Source: Chitinophagaceae bacterium (lineage in GTDB: Bacteria; Bacteroidota; Bacteroidia; Chitinophagales; UBA10324). From it: DNA of 64,000 nt. Every line of letters starts with the position of its first letter. Within the stretch, counting starts at the first letter, position 1. A model generated the notes under the pieces. It was not told the origin of the DNA. It saw only the letters and a list, made by a program, of their open reading frames with translations, and searched no databases. The DNA is taken from positions 62,001 through 126,000 of the forward strand of contig JADJAG010000010.1 in assembly GCA_016704325.1 (NCBI GenBank), written 5' to 3'. The translations under genes were made by a program, and so were the position numbers. This document shows, piece by piece, positions 19,549 to 27,959 of the stretch.

Positions 19549-21480
19549 TCAATTCAGGATGTAAATAAATAAAATGGTCAGTGCGCAAATGGCCGAGAAA
19601 AAATAAATCGCATACCCCTGCACCTTACCGGATTGTAATTCTTTTATTAATGCTGAAATCTCTTGCGTAATAACTGCCAGCAGGTTCATGAACCCATCCA
19701 CTATATTCCGGTCAAACCATGCCGCAGGCTTGCCAATGAGGTTAAAGACAATTTTTTTGGTGAAGAAAAGATACACTTCATCAATATAAAACTTCCGGTA
19801 TGCTGCATGATAAAGTCCACCGAGTGAACCGGAAATTTTCTCCGCCCTTTCATTTTGTTTCTGATACAAGAGCCAGGCAATCGTGATTCCTGATAAGCCA
19901 AAAAGTACAGGCAGTACAGAGAATCCAATATTAAATACGCTGTGATACGGAATTCCGTCAGCGGTAACAAATGATGAAAATGGTATAAAGCCGGCCAGTA
20001 AGGTTCCGATAGCCAGCAATAGGAGTGGAATCTTCATGGACCATGTTCCTTCACCGTGATGATTATCATGAATCTTCGATGCTTTGTTCCAGAAAATGGA
20101 AAAGTAAAGCCGGAACATATAAAAGGCAGTGATGCCGGAGGTTATGAGTGCCAGCCAATAGATAAAGCTGTTGTTGACATGAGCAGCATGCAGGATTGCT
20201 TCCTTACTGAAAAAACCAGCGAACGGAGGAATGCCCGAAATAGCCAGGCAGGCAATCAGAAAGGTAAGGTGTGTGATGGGCATGAACTTTCTTAATCCGC
20301 CCATGTCTTTCATTTCATTGCTGTGAACGAGGTGAATTACAGCGCCTGCGCCTAAAAACAGCAACGACTTATAGAATGCATGCGTGAAAAGGTGAAACAT
20401 AGAAGCCATATAACCTGCTCCGCTTTCGGCATAATAACCGGAAACACCCAGTGCAAACATCATATAACCTATCTGCGACATGGTGGAATAAGCCAGCACG
20501 CGTTTGATATCTGTTTGTGTGCAGGCGATGATGGCCGCCAGCAACGCTGAAAATACACCTGTATACATCACAACTTCCAATGCTGCAGGCGCAGAGAGTA
20601 TGAACACAGGAAATAACCTGGCAACAAGAAATACACCGGCCACCACCATGGTTGCGGCATGAATCAAAGCCGATACCGGTGTAGGACCTTCCATGGCATC
20701 AGGCAGCCAGATATGCAGTGGAAACATGGCTGACTTTCCGGCGCCGCCAATAAACACCAACACCAGTCCCCAGGTTAATGCGGAAATGCCCATGAAGGAA
20801 GCGGTAATGATGCCGGTCAGTTGCGGAGTAGGTGTTGAAAGACGTTCAATCAGTAAATTGAAATCAAGTGTTTCCGTATAAAAAGAAAGGATGAGTATGC
20901 CGATCAGAAAACCGAGGTCGGCAAAACGGGTGACGATGAATGCTTTTTTCGATGCTGCAACGGCAGCGGGACGGTCGAAGTAAAAACCAATCAGTAAATA
21001 AGAAGAAACTCCTACCAGTTCCCAGAAGATGTAGATCTGGAAAATATTGGAAGAGAGTACCAGGCCCAACATCGAAAAAGTGAATAAGGAAAGAAAAGCA
21101 TAGTACGTGGCATAGCGTTCTTCCCCTTTCATATAACCGAGGCTGTATACATGTACCATCAGCGAAACGAAGGTAACCACCATCAGCATCATTGCGGAAA
21201 TGGGATCAAGCAGTATGCCCATATCAATAGACACATTGGGCGAAAACTGCAGCCACGTGTATTGGATGGCGATTATTTTCTGATAAGCACCATTCACCAT
21301 ACCATCCGTAAAAAAATATTGCCAGGCTGCAATAAGGGAGAGTATAGATGATACCAGCATAGAACCTGTACCCAACCAACCCGAAACGGAGGAAAGGTAT
21401 TTTCTGCCAAATAAACCCAGCAGCAAAAAACTTGCTAACGGTAGCAAGGGAATTAATGCTGTGTAACTGTATTCATTCAT
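19549..21480 (-). CDS. nuoL: NADH-quinone oxidoreductase subunit L
   Basis: 643-aa antiporter-like distal subunit of complex I. It has the N-terminal oxidoreductase domain (VHVYSLGYMKGEERY), the channel core (FWELVGVSSYLLIGF, KSAMFPLHIWLPDAMEGPT, HAATMVVAGVFLVAR) and TDIKRVLAYSTMSQIGYM. After about residue 550 comes the C-terminal extension that becomes the lateral amphipathic helix, ending in a last membrane helix. Length is typical (610-650 aa). The 92-base spacer to nuoK holds a word-type hairpin (21486-21566). Confidence 0.97.
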   Translation of the reverse strand: MNEYSYTALIPLLPLASFLLLGLFGRKYLSSVSGWLGTGSMLVSSILSLIAAWQYFFTDGMVNGAYQKIIAIQYTWLQFSPNVSIDMGILLDPISAMMLMVVTFVSLMVHVYSLGYMKGEERYATYYAFLSLFTFSMLGLVLSSNIFQIYIFWELVGVSSYLLIGFYFDRPAAVAASKKAFIVTRFADLGFLIGILILSFYTETLDFNLLIERLSTPTPQLTGIITASFMGISALTWGLVLVFIGGAGKSAMFPLHIWLPDAMEGPTPVSALIHAATMVVAGVFLVARLFPVFILSAPAALEVVMYTGVFSALLAAIIACTQTDIKRVLAYSTMSQIGYMMFALGVSGYYAESGAGYMASMFHLFTHAFYKSLLFLGAGAVIHLVHSNEMKDMGGLRKFMPITHLTFLIACLAISGIPPFAGFFSKEAILHAAHVNNSFIYWLALITSGITAFYMFRLYFSIFWNKASKIHDNHHGEGTWSMKIPLLLLAIGTLLAGFIPFSSFVTADGIPYHSVFNIGFSVLPVLFGLSGITIAWLLYQKQNERAEKISGSLGGLYHAAYRKFYIDEVYLFFTKKIVFNLIGKPAAWFDRNIVDGFMNLLAVITQEISALIKELQSGKVQGYAIYFFSAICALTILFIYILN

Positions 21481-21485
21481 TCTTT

Positions 21486-21566
21486 TTAAAGTTTGTGATT
21501 TGTAGTTTGAGATTTGAAGTTATGCAAGGCAGGTGCTGTTCCACAATTTCAAACTTTAAACTTCTA
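21486..21566. repeat. Word-iterated inverted repeat between nuoK and nuoL
   Basis: The left arm (21486-21520) consists of variants of TTTGWGATTTG/TAGTTTGAG. The right arm (21544-21566) reads TTTCAAACTTTAAACTTC, the complement of the same words. The loop is about 22 bases. It fills nearly the whole nuoK-nuoL spacer, so it would fold in the operon mRNA. There is no T-run typical of a terminator on the operon strand. Confidence 0.65.
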
Positions 21567-21572
21567 ACTATT

Positions 21573-21887
21573 TTAATATTTCATTTCACTTGCTTCTTCC
21601 ACATCTATTGATTTATGACTTCTGTAAAGATTGATGATGATGGCAATAGCCACTGCGGCTTCTGCTGCAGCTATGGCAATGATAAAGATGGTGAAGAAGA
21701 TTCCGTCCATCTTTTCCGGGAAAAGGTATTTGTTGAAAGCAATGAAATTGATGTTGACGCTATTCAGCATCAACTCAATGGCCATCAGCATCGTAATCAT
21801 ATTGCGGCGTGTAAAGAAGCCATACATGCCGATGAAAAATAATGCGGTGCTTACAAAAAGGATGTGGTGTAACGGGACTTCACTCAT
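21573..21887 (-). CDS. nuoK: NADH-quinone oxidoreductase subunit K
   Basis: 104-aa protein with three transmembrane helices. The family pattern is IGMYGFFTRRNMITMLMAIELMLNSVNINFIAF, which holds the conserved buried Glu of helix 2 (MAIELML), followed by FIIAIAAAEAAVAIAIIINLYR with the second conserved Glu. The C-terminal tail is charged. It lies between nuoJ and nuoL as usual, and its length is that of the family. Confidence 0.97.
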   Translation of the reverse strand: MSEVPLHHILFVSTALFFIGMYGFFTRRNMITMLMAIELMLNSVNINFIAFNKYLFPEKMDGIFFTIFIIAIAAAEAAVAIAIIINLYRSHKSIDVEEASEMKY

Positions 21888-21986
21888 GTGTATGGTTCAT
21901 TCGGTTGTCACAATTTTAATTGATGCTGATTCTTAAATTCAGTTATGTTTATTGGAATCAAAAGTTAAATCAATTCTGCTCTTCGT

Positions 21987-22505
21987 CTATTCATCACGTT
22001 CTTTCTTGCTTTTAATTGCAATTACAATACATCCAACCATGGCTGACAGCAATAGCATACTTACAGCTTCAAATGGAAGGGCAAAGCCATTCTCCCCGGT
22101 ACCCAGCATCTGTGTGCCAATGGTTTGCATGCTCCACTCGAAAGTTTTACCTGAAGCCTGAAAACCATATTGCTGTATGAGCATCCAGGTAAGAGCAAAT
22201 CCAAGAAGGGCAGCTATCGCCGCAGCAATCGTTCGCATGGTAGCCGGTTTATCCATAGCGGTACCGGCATGCTGTGTGAGGAAAATGGAAAAAATGATCA
22301 ACACTACGATGCCGCCAACGTAAACGATAACCTGTACTGCCGCTATAAACTCCACCTCCATCCAAAAATAAAGTGCAGCAATACCGATCAGTGAAAACAA
22401 CAGCCAGATCGCAGCACGAAAAACCTTCAGCGTGGTAACTGCAAGTAATCCTGCACCGAGTATGAAAGCGGAGATGAGGTAGAATATTATTTGTGAAGCT
22501 GTCAT
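21987..22505 (-). CDS. nuoJ: NADH-quinone oxidoreductase subunit J
   Basis: 172-aa membrane subunit with five predicted helices. Helix 3 carries the conserved EFIAAVQVIVYVGGIVVLIIF segment, which makes the pi-bulge that gates proton transfer in complex I. The frame stays open for 24 further codons upstream, but that part is only translation of a hairpin repeat (22507-22580). I therefore take the Met at 22505 (MTASQIIF) as the start; the Met at 22511 is the alternative. The extended reading would put a charged, repeat-derived leader before helix 1. Confidence 0.95.
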   Translation of the reverse strand: MTASQIIFYLISAFILGAGLLAVTTLKVFRAAIWLLFSLIGIAALYFWMEVEFIAAVQVIVYVGGIVVLIIFSIFLTQHAGTAMDKPATMRTIAAAIAALLGFALTWMLIQQYGFQASGKTFEWSMQTIGTQMLGTGENGFALPFEAVSMLLLSAMVGCIVIAIKSKKERDE

Positions 22506-22506
22506 T

Positions 22507-22580
22507 TGCATTGCAGATTGTGAATTGATGATTGCGGATTGAAGCTGCGATGTTAATCCGCAATCGACAATCCGCAATCC
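22507..22580. repeat. Word-iterated inverted repeat in the nuoI-nuoJ spacer
   Basis: The left arm has ATTGCAGATTG, TGAATTGATG, ATTGCGGATTG. The right arm has AATCCGCAATCGACAATCC followed by another GCAATCC, the complement of the same word. The arms are separated by about 11 bases, giving an imperfect hairpin of roughly 28 bp. The same ATTGCGGATT word forms the inverted repeat around the four-helix-bundle gene at 24771-25310. Confidence 0.8.
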
Positions 22581-22594
22581 AAAATCAGTTTATT

Positions 22595-23068
22595 CTATTC
22601 TATCCCTTCCCGAATCTTCGATCCGGGTTGATTCAATCTCTTTATCAGTTTATTCCGGTCAAAAACGCTGTGCTCAAAGGTTTGCGCCATTTTGATCGCA
22701 TCGGTCGGACAGGCTACAATGCACAAATTACACATCGTACACAACTCAAGGTGGTAAACGAAGGTATCCAGCGCTTTTTTCTTTTTTCCGTCAGCACCAA
22801 TTTCAAATTTGGTGATGATCTTGATGGTACCATTCGGGCATGCCAGTTCGCAGGCGGTGCATCCGGTGCAGGCATGTTCATTCTTCTCATCATGCGTAAG
22901 TATTACTTCTCCTTTAAACCGTTCGGGAAGTTGTGGTACATATTCAGGGTATTGCTGTGTGATAATCTCTTTTCGCGGATGCAAAAAATAGTAGCCTGTC
23001 ATCCGCATGCCTGTGAGCAGCGATTTAACAGCGTTATAAACTTCTTTTAGGTAGTTGACTAAAAACAT
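22595..23068 (-). CDS. nuoI: NADH-quinone oxidoreductase subunit I (2x[4Fe-4S])
   Basis: 157-aa ferredoxin-like subunit of the peripheral arm of complex I. Two CxxCxxCxxxCP motifs ligate clusters N6a and N6b: Cys 67, 70, 73, 77 and Cys 110, 113, 116, 120. The N-terminal amphipathic part (KSLLTGMRMTGYYF) docks on NuoH. It is separated from nuoH by the inserted ORF6N gene, which is unusual, since nuoH and nuoI are normally adjacent. Confidence 0.96.
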   Translation of the reverse strand: MFLVNYLKEVYNAVKSLLTGMRMTGYYFLHPRKEIITQQYPEYVPQLPERFKGEVILTHDEKNEHACTGCTACELACPNGTIKIITKFEIGADGKKKKALDTFVYHLELCTMCNLCIVACPTDAIKMAQTFEHSVFDRNKLIKRLNQPGSKIREGIE

Positions 23069-23079
23069 TACTGTGTTTG

Positions 23080-23634
23080 TTACTGCTTTACTTCCTTTCC
23101 AATCCTGAAACCTATTCGTTTTCGCGGTTCAACCGGAGGATTCAAGAGTTGTTTCAGAATCTCAAAGATGGCTTGAATTTCCTGCTCTTGTTTGTCTGAT
23201 TGCTGATGCTGCTTCAAAAAATTCCTTTCCAATTGTTCCAGCTTTATCAATATATCTTTATGCGTAATAAGTAATTCACGCATTCTGGTAAAAACCCTCA
23301 CTATCTGGATGTTTACCCTAATGGCTGTTTTACTATTCAGCACACTGGAAAGCATAGCAATTCCCTGCTCTGTAAATGCATACGGTAAGTATCTTCCACC
23401 ACCCCAACTTGAGGTGCCAATTTGGCGCCTCAAGATTGTCCACTCTTTTGACGAAAGTTGAAAGATAAAATCTGGTGGAAACCTTGAAATGTTTCTTCGC
23501 ACTTGTCTTTTCAGATTTTTGTTTTCTACGCCGTACAACATTGCCAGGTCAAAATCAAGCATTACTCTTTTTCCTTTCAGCAAGTAAATCCTGCTGGTAA
23601 TTTTTTCGTCATTAAGGTTAATAATTCTGCTCAT
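23080..23634 (-). CDS. ORF6N domain protein inserted between nuoH and nuoI
   Basis: 184-aa protein of the ORF6N (KilA-N related) family. The domain covers residues 10-95: VMLDFDLAMLYGVENKNLKRQ, NISRFPPDFIFQL, TSSWGGGRYLPYAFTEQG. Next comes the conserved MLSSVLNSKTAIRVNIQI segment, then a coiled-coil-like region near 125-165. Such proteins occur on phages and as scattered chromosomal genes, with a presumed DNA-binding or regulatory role that is poorly known. It is on the operon strand, 11 bases before nuoI and 56 bases after nuoH, so it must be transcribed with complex I. No repeat flanks it. Confidence 0.9.
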   Translation of the reverse strand: MSRIINLNDEKITSRIYLLKGKRVMLDFDLAMLYGVENKNLKRQVRRNISRFPPDFIFQLSSKEWTILRRQIGTSSWGGGRYLPYAFTEQGIAMLSSVLNSKTAIRVNIQIVRVFTRMRELLITHKDILIKLEQLERNFLKQHQQSDKQEQEIQAIFEILKQLLNPPVEPRKRIGFRIGKEVKQ

Positions 23635-23690
23635 AACATAGTTTTATAAGTTAACTGATATAATATCCTAATTAATCAATTGCACTTTGT

Positions 23691-24767
23691 TTAAAAATAC
23701 CAACCCATAATCGCAACAAATGTCATCAGCAGCAAATTGAACATGGAAATCGGCAACAGGTATTTCCATTCCAGGTTCAGGAGCTGATCAATTCTTAATC
23801 TTGGAAATGTCCAACGAAACCACATGATGAGGAAGATCAGGAAAAATGTTTTCCCGAAAAACCAGATGGATGATGGAATGTAATCCATGATGTTATTAAA
23901 GGCTGTCCAGCTGCCGATGTGAAACGGCATCCATCCTCCAAAAAACAAAGTAGCCCCAATGGCACATACGATGAAAATGTTTACATATTCAGCCAGGAAG
24001 AACAAAGCGAACTTCATACCTGAATACTCGGTATGAAATCCGGCGGTAAGTTCCGATTCCGCTTCTGCCAGATCAAAAGGCGCCCTGTTGGTTTCTGCTG
24101 TTACGGCGATTATAAAAATTACAAAAGCGATGATGGCGGGAATATGTCCTTTAAAGATCCACCATCCATTTTGCTGCGAAGCGATGATATCGGAGATGCT
24201 CAGACTTCCTGATAGTATTACAATAGATAATACAGCCAGTCCTGCCGACAACTCATAACTCACGATTTGCGCACCACTTCTCATGGCACCCAATAACGAA
24301 TACTTATTGTTGCTTGCCCATCCTGCCATCAGGATGCCGATGACGGAGATAGAGGAGATAGCCGAAACATACAAGACTCCGATATTAATGTCCCACATCT
24401 GAAATCCTTTTGCAAATGCAATGGGCGCGAGGATTAGCATGGCTGTGATCATCACAACAAAAGGTGCCAGGTTGAAAAGAAACTTATCGGCACCATTGGG
24501 AGTAAGTCCTTCCTTCATCACTAGTTTTAATGTATCGGCCAGTGTTTGAAAAATTCCCATCGGACCCACCCGGTTAGGGCCAAGCCGGATTTGCATTACC
24601 GCCGACACCTTTCTCTCCATAAATACCAGTACCAGTCCAAGCACAGCAAACAAGCCTATTACCAAAACCCCAACGATCAGAAACTCTGTCAGCAAAGCGA
24701 GGGTGGGACTGAATGTTTGGTTCAGCCAGGTGTGGGTGGTATTTGTAATGTTTTCGAGACTAAACAT
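23691..24767 (-). CDS. nuoH: NADH-quinone oxidoreductase subunit H
   Basis: 358-aa membrane subunit that forms the quinone-binding cavity with NuoB and NuoD. Family landmarks are FMERKVSAVMQIRLGPNRVG, ADTLKLVMKEGLTP, SELTAGFHTEYSGMKFALFFLAEY and the C-terminal LIMWFRWTFPRLRIDQL. Eight or nine transmembrane helices are evident. The length matches the family. Its start abuts the left arm of the inverted repeat that encloses the four-helix-bundle gene. Confidence 0.97.
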   Translation of the reverse strand: MFSLENITNTTHTWLNQTFSPTLALLTEFLIVGVLVIGLFAVLGLVLVFMERKVSAVMQIRLGPNRVGPMGIFQTLADTLKLVMKEGLTPNGADKFLFNLAPFVVMITAMLILAPIAFAKGFQMWDINIGVLYVSAISSISVIGILMAGWASNNKYSLLGAMRSGAQIVSYELSAGLAVLSIVILSGSLSISDIIASQQNGWWIFKGHIPAIIAFVIFIIAVTAETNRAPFDLAEAESELTAGFHTEYSGMKFALFFLAEYVNIFIVCAIGATLFFGGWMPFHIGSWTAFNNIMDYIPSSIWFFGKTFFLIFLIMWFRWTFPRLRIDQLLNLEWKYLLPISMFNLLLMTFVAIMGWYF

Positions 24768-24770
24768 TTT

Positions 24771-25310
24771 TTATTGCGGATTGCGGATTTTCGATTGCGG
24801 ATTGGATTGAAGAATTTAAAATTTCAGCACCGTAATTATTTTTCATTGAAGTATGAATTACTAACCTTTTCTGAATCAGTTTTTCTTGTTTGCCCTTGCA
24901 GTTTTGTCTGACGCTGTGAAAATTGCAGTCAGTTCACCGGCTTCTTTAGATAAATCATTTACCAACTCCTTCTTCATTAAACCAGATGCTATTATCAATT
25001 CCATCCAATAACCTGATTCATCCGCTTCTTCTTCACAAATGGTAATCTTAGAAATAAAATCTGCCTGCGAGCGGGCTCTGCTTGCAGCACGATAGTTTGC
25101 CCCGACAGATGTTCCTGACCTTAATAATTGTTTCCCTATTACATCTGCGTCTTTTCCCGCCGGCAAACTCTTACACAACTTTATGATTCTCAATGCAAAC
25201 TTCTGCGTTCTCTGTTTCAGTTCATCAGATTTGTCTTTCATTGCAACAACTTTTTCAATCAATAAATCATACAATAAAATCCGCAATCGTAAATCGACAA
25301 TCCGCAATTC
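24771..25310. repeat. Inverted repeat (about 33 bp arms) enclosing the four-helix-bundle gene
   Basis: The left arm at 24771-24810 and the right arm at 25276-25310 are near-perfect reverse complements. Both read ATTGCGGATTG, CGATTT, CGATTGCGGATT in the same order once one arm is inverted, with about three mismatches or single-base gaps. They fill both ends of the nuoD-nuoH spacer and leave the 366-bp four-helix-bundle gene in the loop. In the operon transcript they can pair into a long stem. Confidence 0.85.
24876..25241 (-). CDS. Four-helix-bundle protein (23S rRNA intervening-sequence protein family) inside the nuo operon
   Basis: 121 aa counted from the Met at 25241 (MKDKSDELKQRT). The open frame extends 22 codons upstream, but only through the flanking repeat. 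The family signature is clear: FALRIIKLCKSLP, VIGKQLLRSGTSVGANYRAA, SRAQADFISKITICEEEADE-like order and YWMELIIASG. Proteins of this family are encoded in intervening sequences of bacterial 23S rRNA and also as scattered chromosomal genes; their biochemical role is unsettled. Here the gene lies between nuoD and nuoH, where nuoEFG normally sits, on the operon strand and inside an inverted repeat. A related fold occurs in diversity-generating retroelement accessory proteins, but no reverse transcriptase is present here. Confidence 0.9.
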   Translation of the reverse strand: MKDKSDELKQRTQKFALRIIKLCKSLPAGKDADVIGKQLLRSGTSVGANYRAASRARSQADFISKITICEEEADESGYWMELIIASGLMKKELVNDLSKEAGELTAIFTASDKTARANKKN

Positions 25311-26425
25311 TATCTATCAATGTCCGGTATCACCAAATCCAACGTCCCCATCGTAGCTACCAAATCACCGATCTTGCTTCCGCGCACCATATGATCCAAT
25401 GCGGAAAGATTGGAAAAACCGGGTGATCTGAATTTGATGCGGTACGGTGTCGTTCCTCCTTCACTCACAATATAAATTCCCAATTCGCCACGGGCGGTTT
25501 CCACCCTGGTATAGAACTCTCCTTTTGGTAATTTAAGTACTGCTTTGGTTTTTGCCTGGAATTCTCCTTCGGGAATATTATCAATCAGTTGCTCCACAAT
25601 GCGGATGGATTGGTTCATTTCGCGTAGCCTGACAAGGTATCTTGAAAAGGAATCACCATTTGTTTCAAGCACTTCATCAAAACTTACTTTATCGTACACT
25701 TCATATGGATAAAGTTTACGGATGTCGCAACTCACCCCACTTCCTCTTGCAACAGGTCCTGAGCATCCGTAAGAGATGGCATCTTCTTTTGAAAGTATAC
25801 CTACCGACTTCATCCGGTTCTGAAAAATCACATTACCAGTAATCAAATCATCATACTCTCCTATTTTAAGTTTGTAGAGTTTTAGAAACTCCTTCACGCG
25901 ACGTTGAAAATCAGGATGAAGGTCATACATCACGCCACCGGGAACCATATAATTCATCGTCAGCCTGGCACCGCAGGTTTCTTCCATAATGTCGTTGATG
26001 GTTTCGCGTTCGCGGAAGGCATGGAAGAAGGGCGTGAAAGCACCCAGGTCCATAGAGAGCGCTCCCCACCAAAGTTCATGTGAGGCGATACGCGTTAACT
26101 CATCCATCAGTACCCGAATCACCTGCGCCCTCGCCGGAACTTCCAGTTGCAATCCCTTTTCTACACACATGGCGCAGCCATGATTGTTGATGTGTGCAGA
26201 GAGATAATCCATCCTGCTGGTTACGTAGATGAACTGGCGGTAGGTAAGCGACTCGCACATCTTCTCAATGGAACGATGGATATATCCAAGGTGCGGCTCT
26301 ACTTTCCTGATGGTCTCCCCTTTGAGTGTAACTACCAGGTGCAGCACACCATGCGTAGAAGGGTGCTGCGGACCAATATTGATCACTAAATCACCTTCAG
26401 CAGTAGTGGCTACTTCTTCAATCAT
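25310..26425 (-). CDS. nuoD: NADH-quinone oxidoreductase subunit D
   Basis: 371-aa 49-kDa-type subunit of the peripheral arm that lines the quinone site. HPSTHG at residues 21-26 provides the quinone-proximal His, and YVTSRMDYLSA contains the conserved Tyr. It also has NNHGCAMCVEKGLQLEVPARAQ, a PGGV loop and the C-terminal GSKIGDLVATMGTLDLVIPDIDR ending. It is a separate NuoD, not fused to NuoC. The stop lies at the edge of the inverted repeat that replaces the usual nuoEFG region. Confidence 0.97.
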   Translation of the reverse strand: MIEEVATTAEGDLVINIGPQHPSTHGVLHLVVTLKGETIRKVEPHLGYIHRSIEKMCESLTYRQFIYVTSRMDYLSAHINNHGCAMCVEKGLQLEVPARAQVIRVLMDELTRIASHELWWGALSMDLGAFTPFFHAFRERETINDIMEETCGARLTMNYMVPGGVMYDLHPDFQRRVKEFLKLYKLKIGEYDDLITGNVIFQNRMKSVGILSKEDAISYGCSGPVARGSGVSCDIRKLYPYEVYDKVSFDEVLETNGDSFSRYLVRLREMNQSIRIVEQLIDNIPEGEFQAKTKAVLKLPKGEFYTRVETARGELGIYIVSEGGTTPYRIKFRSPGFSNLSALDHMVRGSKIGDLVATMGTLDLVIPDIDR

Positions 26426-26502
26426 TTTTATTGAATGATGGTTGAATTGATTTGGTGTATAAGCATAGCGTTATGTAGAAAAGAGTGCATCATGGTGATG
26501 AG

Positions 26503-26958
26503 CTAAAGTCGTATCATATTAACAGGATCTTCAAAATCTTTTCTTAAGGGAAATCCTTCAAAATCATCTGTAAGAATCAATCGCCGCAGATCAGGATGGT
26601 TTAAAAATTTTACGCCGAACAGCTCATACACTTCGCGTTCGTGAAATTCTGCCGTGCGCCAGATATCGCAGACTGTTTCAATTTCCGGTGTGTTACGGTC
26701 CAGTTTTGCTTTCACCACTAAACTATGCCGGTGTATGGTGGAGGTAAGGTGATAGACCATGGTGAGGTGCGTCTTCCAGTCAATGCAGGTAAGGCAGAAG
26801 AGGTAATCACATTCCAATCCTTTAGCATTGCGAAGAATTTTTGCGAAAGGTTTCCAGTCAGCCGGGGCAATCTGCATGGTAAGCCATTCACCACCTTCTT
26901 CAAAAGTGATGGCAGGAAACAATTCCATGATGATCGCCTTCAGTGCTTCCTGTTGCAT
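26503..26958 (-). CDS. nuoC: NADH-quinone oxidoreductase subunit C
   Basis: 151-aa 30-kDa-type subunit. The family signature HEREVYELFGVKFLNHPDLRRLIL is followed by GFPLRKDFEDP. Shorter than many NuoC proteins but complete, as in other Bacteroidota. It starts 3 bases after the nuoB stop, and a 77-base spacer separates it from nuoD. Confidence 0.96.
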   Translation of the reverse strand: MQQEALKAIIMELFPAITFEEGGEWLTMQIAPADWKPFAKILRNAKGLECDYLFCLTCIDWKTHLTMVYHLTSTIHRHSLVVKAKLDRNTPEIETVCDIWRTAEFHEREVYELFGVKFLNHPDLRRLILTDDFEGFPLRKDFEDPVNMIRL

Positions 26959-26961
26959 CCT

Positions 26962-27501
26962 TTATCCATTTAATTTCATTTGCTCCCTGGTTGCTCCGCT
27001 CTTTATTTTTTCCTGTAATGTGATGAGTGCATTCAGCAATGCTTCCGGCCGTGGCGGACAGCCGGCGATGTAAACATCAACAGGTATTACATGATCAGCA
27101 CCTTTTACTACCGAGTAGGTATTATAAAAGAAAGGACCACCGCTGATGGCGCAGGCACCCATGGCGATCACATACTTGGGATCTGCCATCTGATCGTACA
27201 GTCTTTTCAATACCGGTGCCATCTTATTTACAATAGTGCCGGCTATGATGATCACATCAGCCTGCCGCGGTGTGGCGCGTGCCACCTCAAATCCAAATCT
27301 GGAGAAATCATACTTCGCTCCGGCAACCGACATCAATTCAATTCCGCAACAGCTGGTTGCAAAAGTGAGTGGCCACAATGAGTTGGAACGTGCCCAGTTG
27401 ATTACATCATCCAGTTTACTGGTTACGATACCGCCTCCAGGGGTTTCATGAACCTGGCCCGGAAAGGAAGCTTTATTCACCTGTTGATCGCTGGTTATCA
27501 C
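26962..27501 (-). CDS. nuoB: NADH-quinone oxidoreductase subunit B (cluster N2)
   Basis: 179-aa subunit holding the terminal [4Fe-4S] cluster N2. The ligands are visible: the tandem Cys 51-52 in TSCCGIEL, Cys 117 in GACAISGG and Cys 148 in AGCPPRPEAL. SLWPLTFATSCCG and FSRFGFEVARATPRQAD are typical of the family. It lies between nuoA and nuoC in the canonical order. Confidence 0.97.
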   Translation of the reverse strand: MITSDQQVNKASFPGQVHETPGGGIVTSKLDDVINWARSNSLWPLTFATSCCGIELMSVAGAKYDFSRFGFEVARATPRQADVIIIAGTIVNKMAPVLKRLYDQMADPKYVIAMGACAISGGPFFYNTYSVVKGADHVIPVDVYIAGCPPRPEALLNALITLQEKIKSGATREQMKLNG

Positions 27502-27577
27502 AAGAATTTTTGCAAGTTAGATTTGAAATGCTTTATTAAAGTTACACGCTACGGTATTATGAATGCTGCGGTCACCC

Positions 27578-27928
27578 TTACATCCATTTTAAGGCACCCT
27601 TTTTATGAGCATAAAGAAATCCCATAAAAAGTATGAACATAAAAATTACAATTTCCACAAAGGCCGGCCATCCGATGGACTTTACCACTACTGCCCATGG
27701 ATACAGGAAGATCAACTCCACATCAAAAATCAGGAATATGAGTGCGAAGAGATAATAGCCAACGTTAAACTGATCCCACGGTGTGCCTTTTGCAGGAATG
27801 CCGCATTCATAAGCTTCTCCTTTGGCGGTATTTTTTGTGCCTTTCACCATGAATTTAGCGATGGCTATTCCACCTGCTGAAAAAGCAACGGCAGCACAAA
27901 TGAGAACAATTAACGAGGAAGCGCCCAT
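27578..27928 (-). CDS. nuoA: NADH-quinone oxidoreductase subunit A
   Basis: 116-aa protein with three transmembrane helices and first gene of the operon. Landmarks are KGEAYECGIPAKG (the conserved Cys loop near the quinone site), FNVGYYLFALIFLIFDVELIFLYPWA and the C-terminal GFLYAHKKGALKW. The operon promoter must lie in 27929-28000. Confidence 0.97.
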   Translation of the reverse strand: MGASSLIVLICAAVAFSAGGIAIAKFMVKGTKNTAKGEAYECGIPAKGTPWDQFNVGYYLFALIFLIFDVELIFLYPWAVVVKSIGWPAFVEIVIFMFILFMGFLYAHKKGALKWM

Positions 27929-27959
27929 GAAATGGAATTAGTGATGGACGAATATAGTG

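Noticed and set aside
24876..25241. Diversity-generating retroelement accessory (Avd-like) protein
   Set aside because: The fold class is related, but no reverse transcriptase, template repeat or variable repeat is present in the window.
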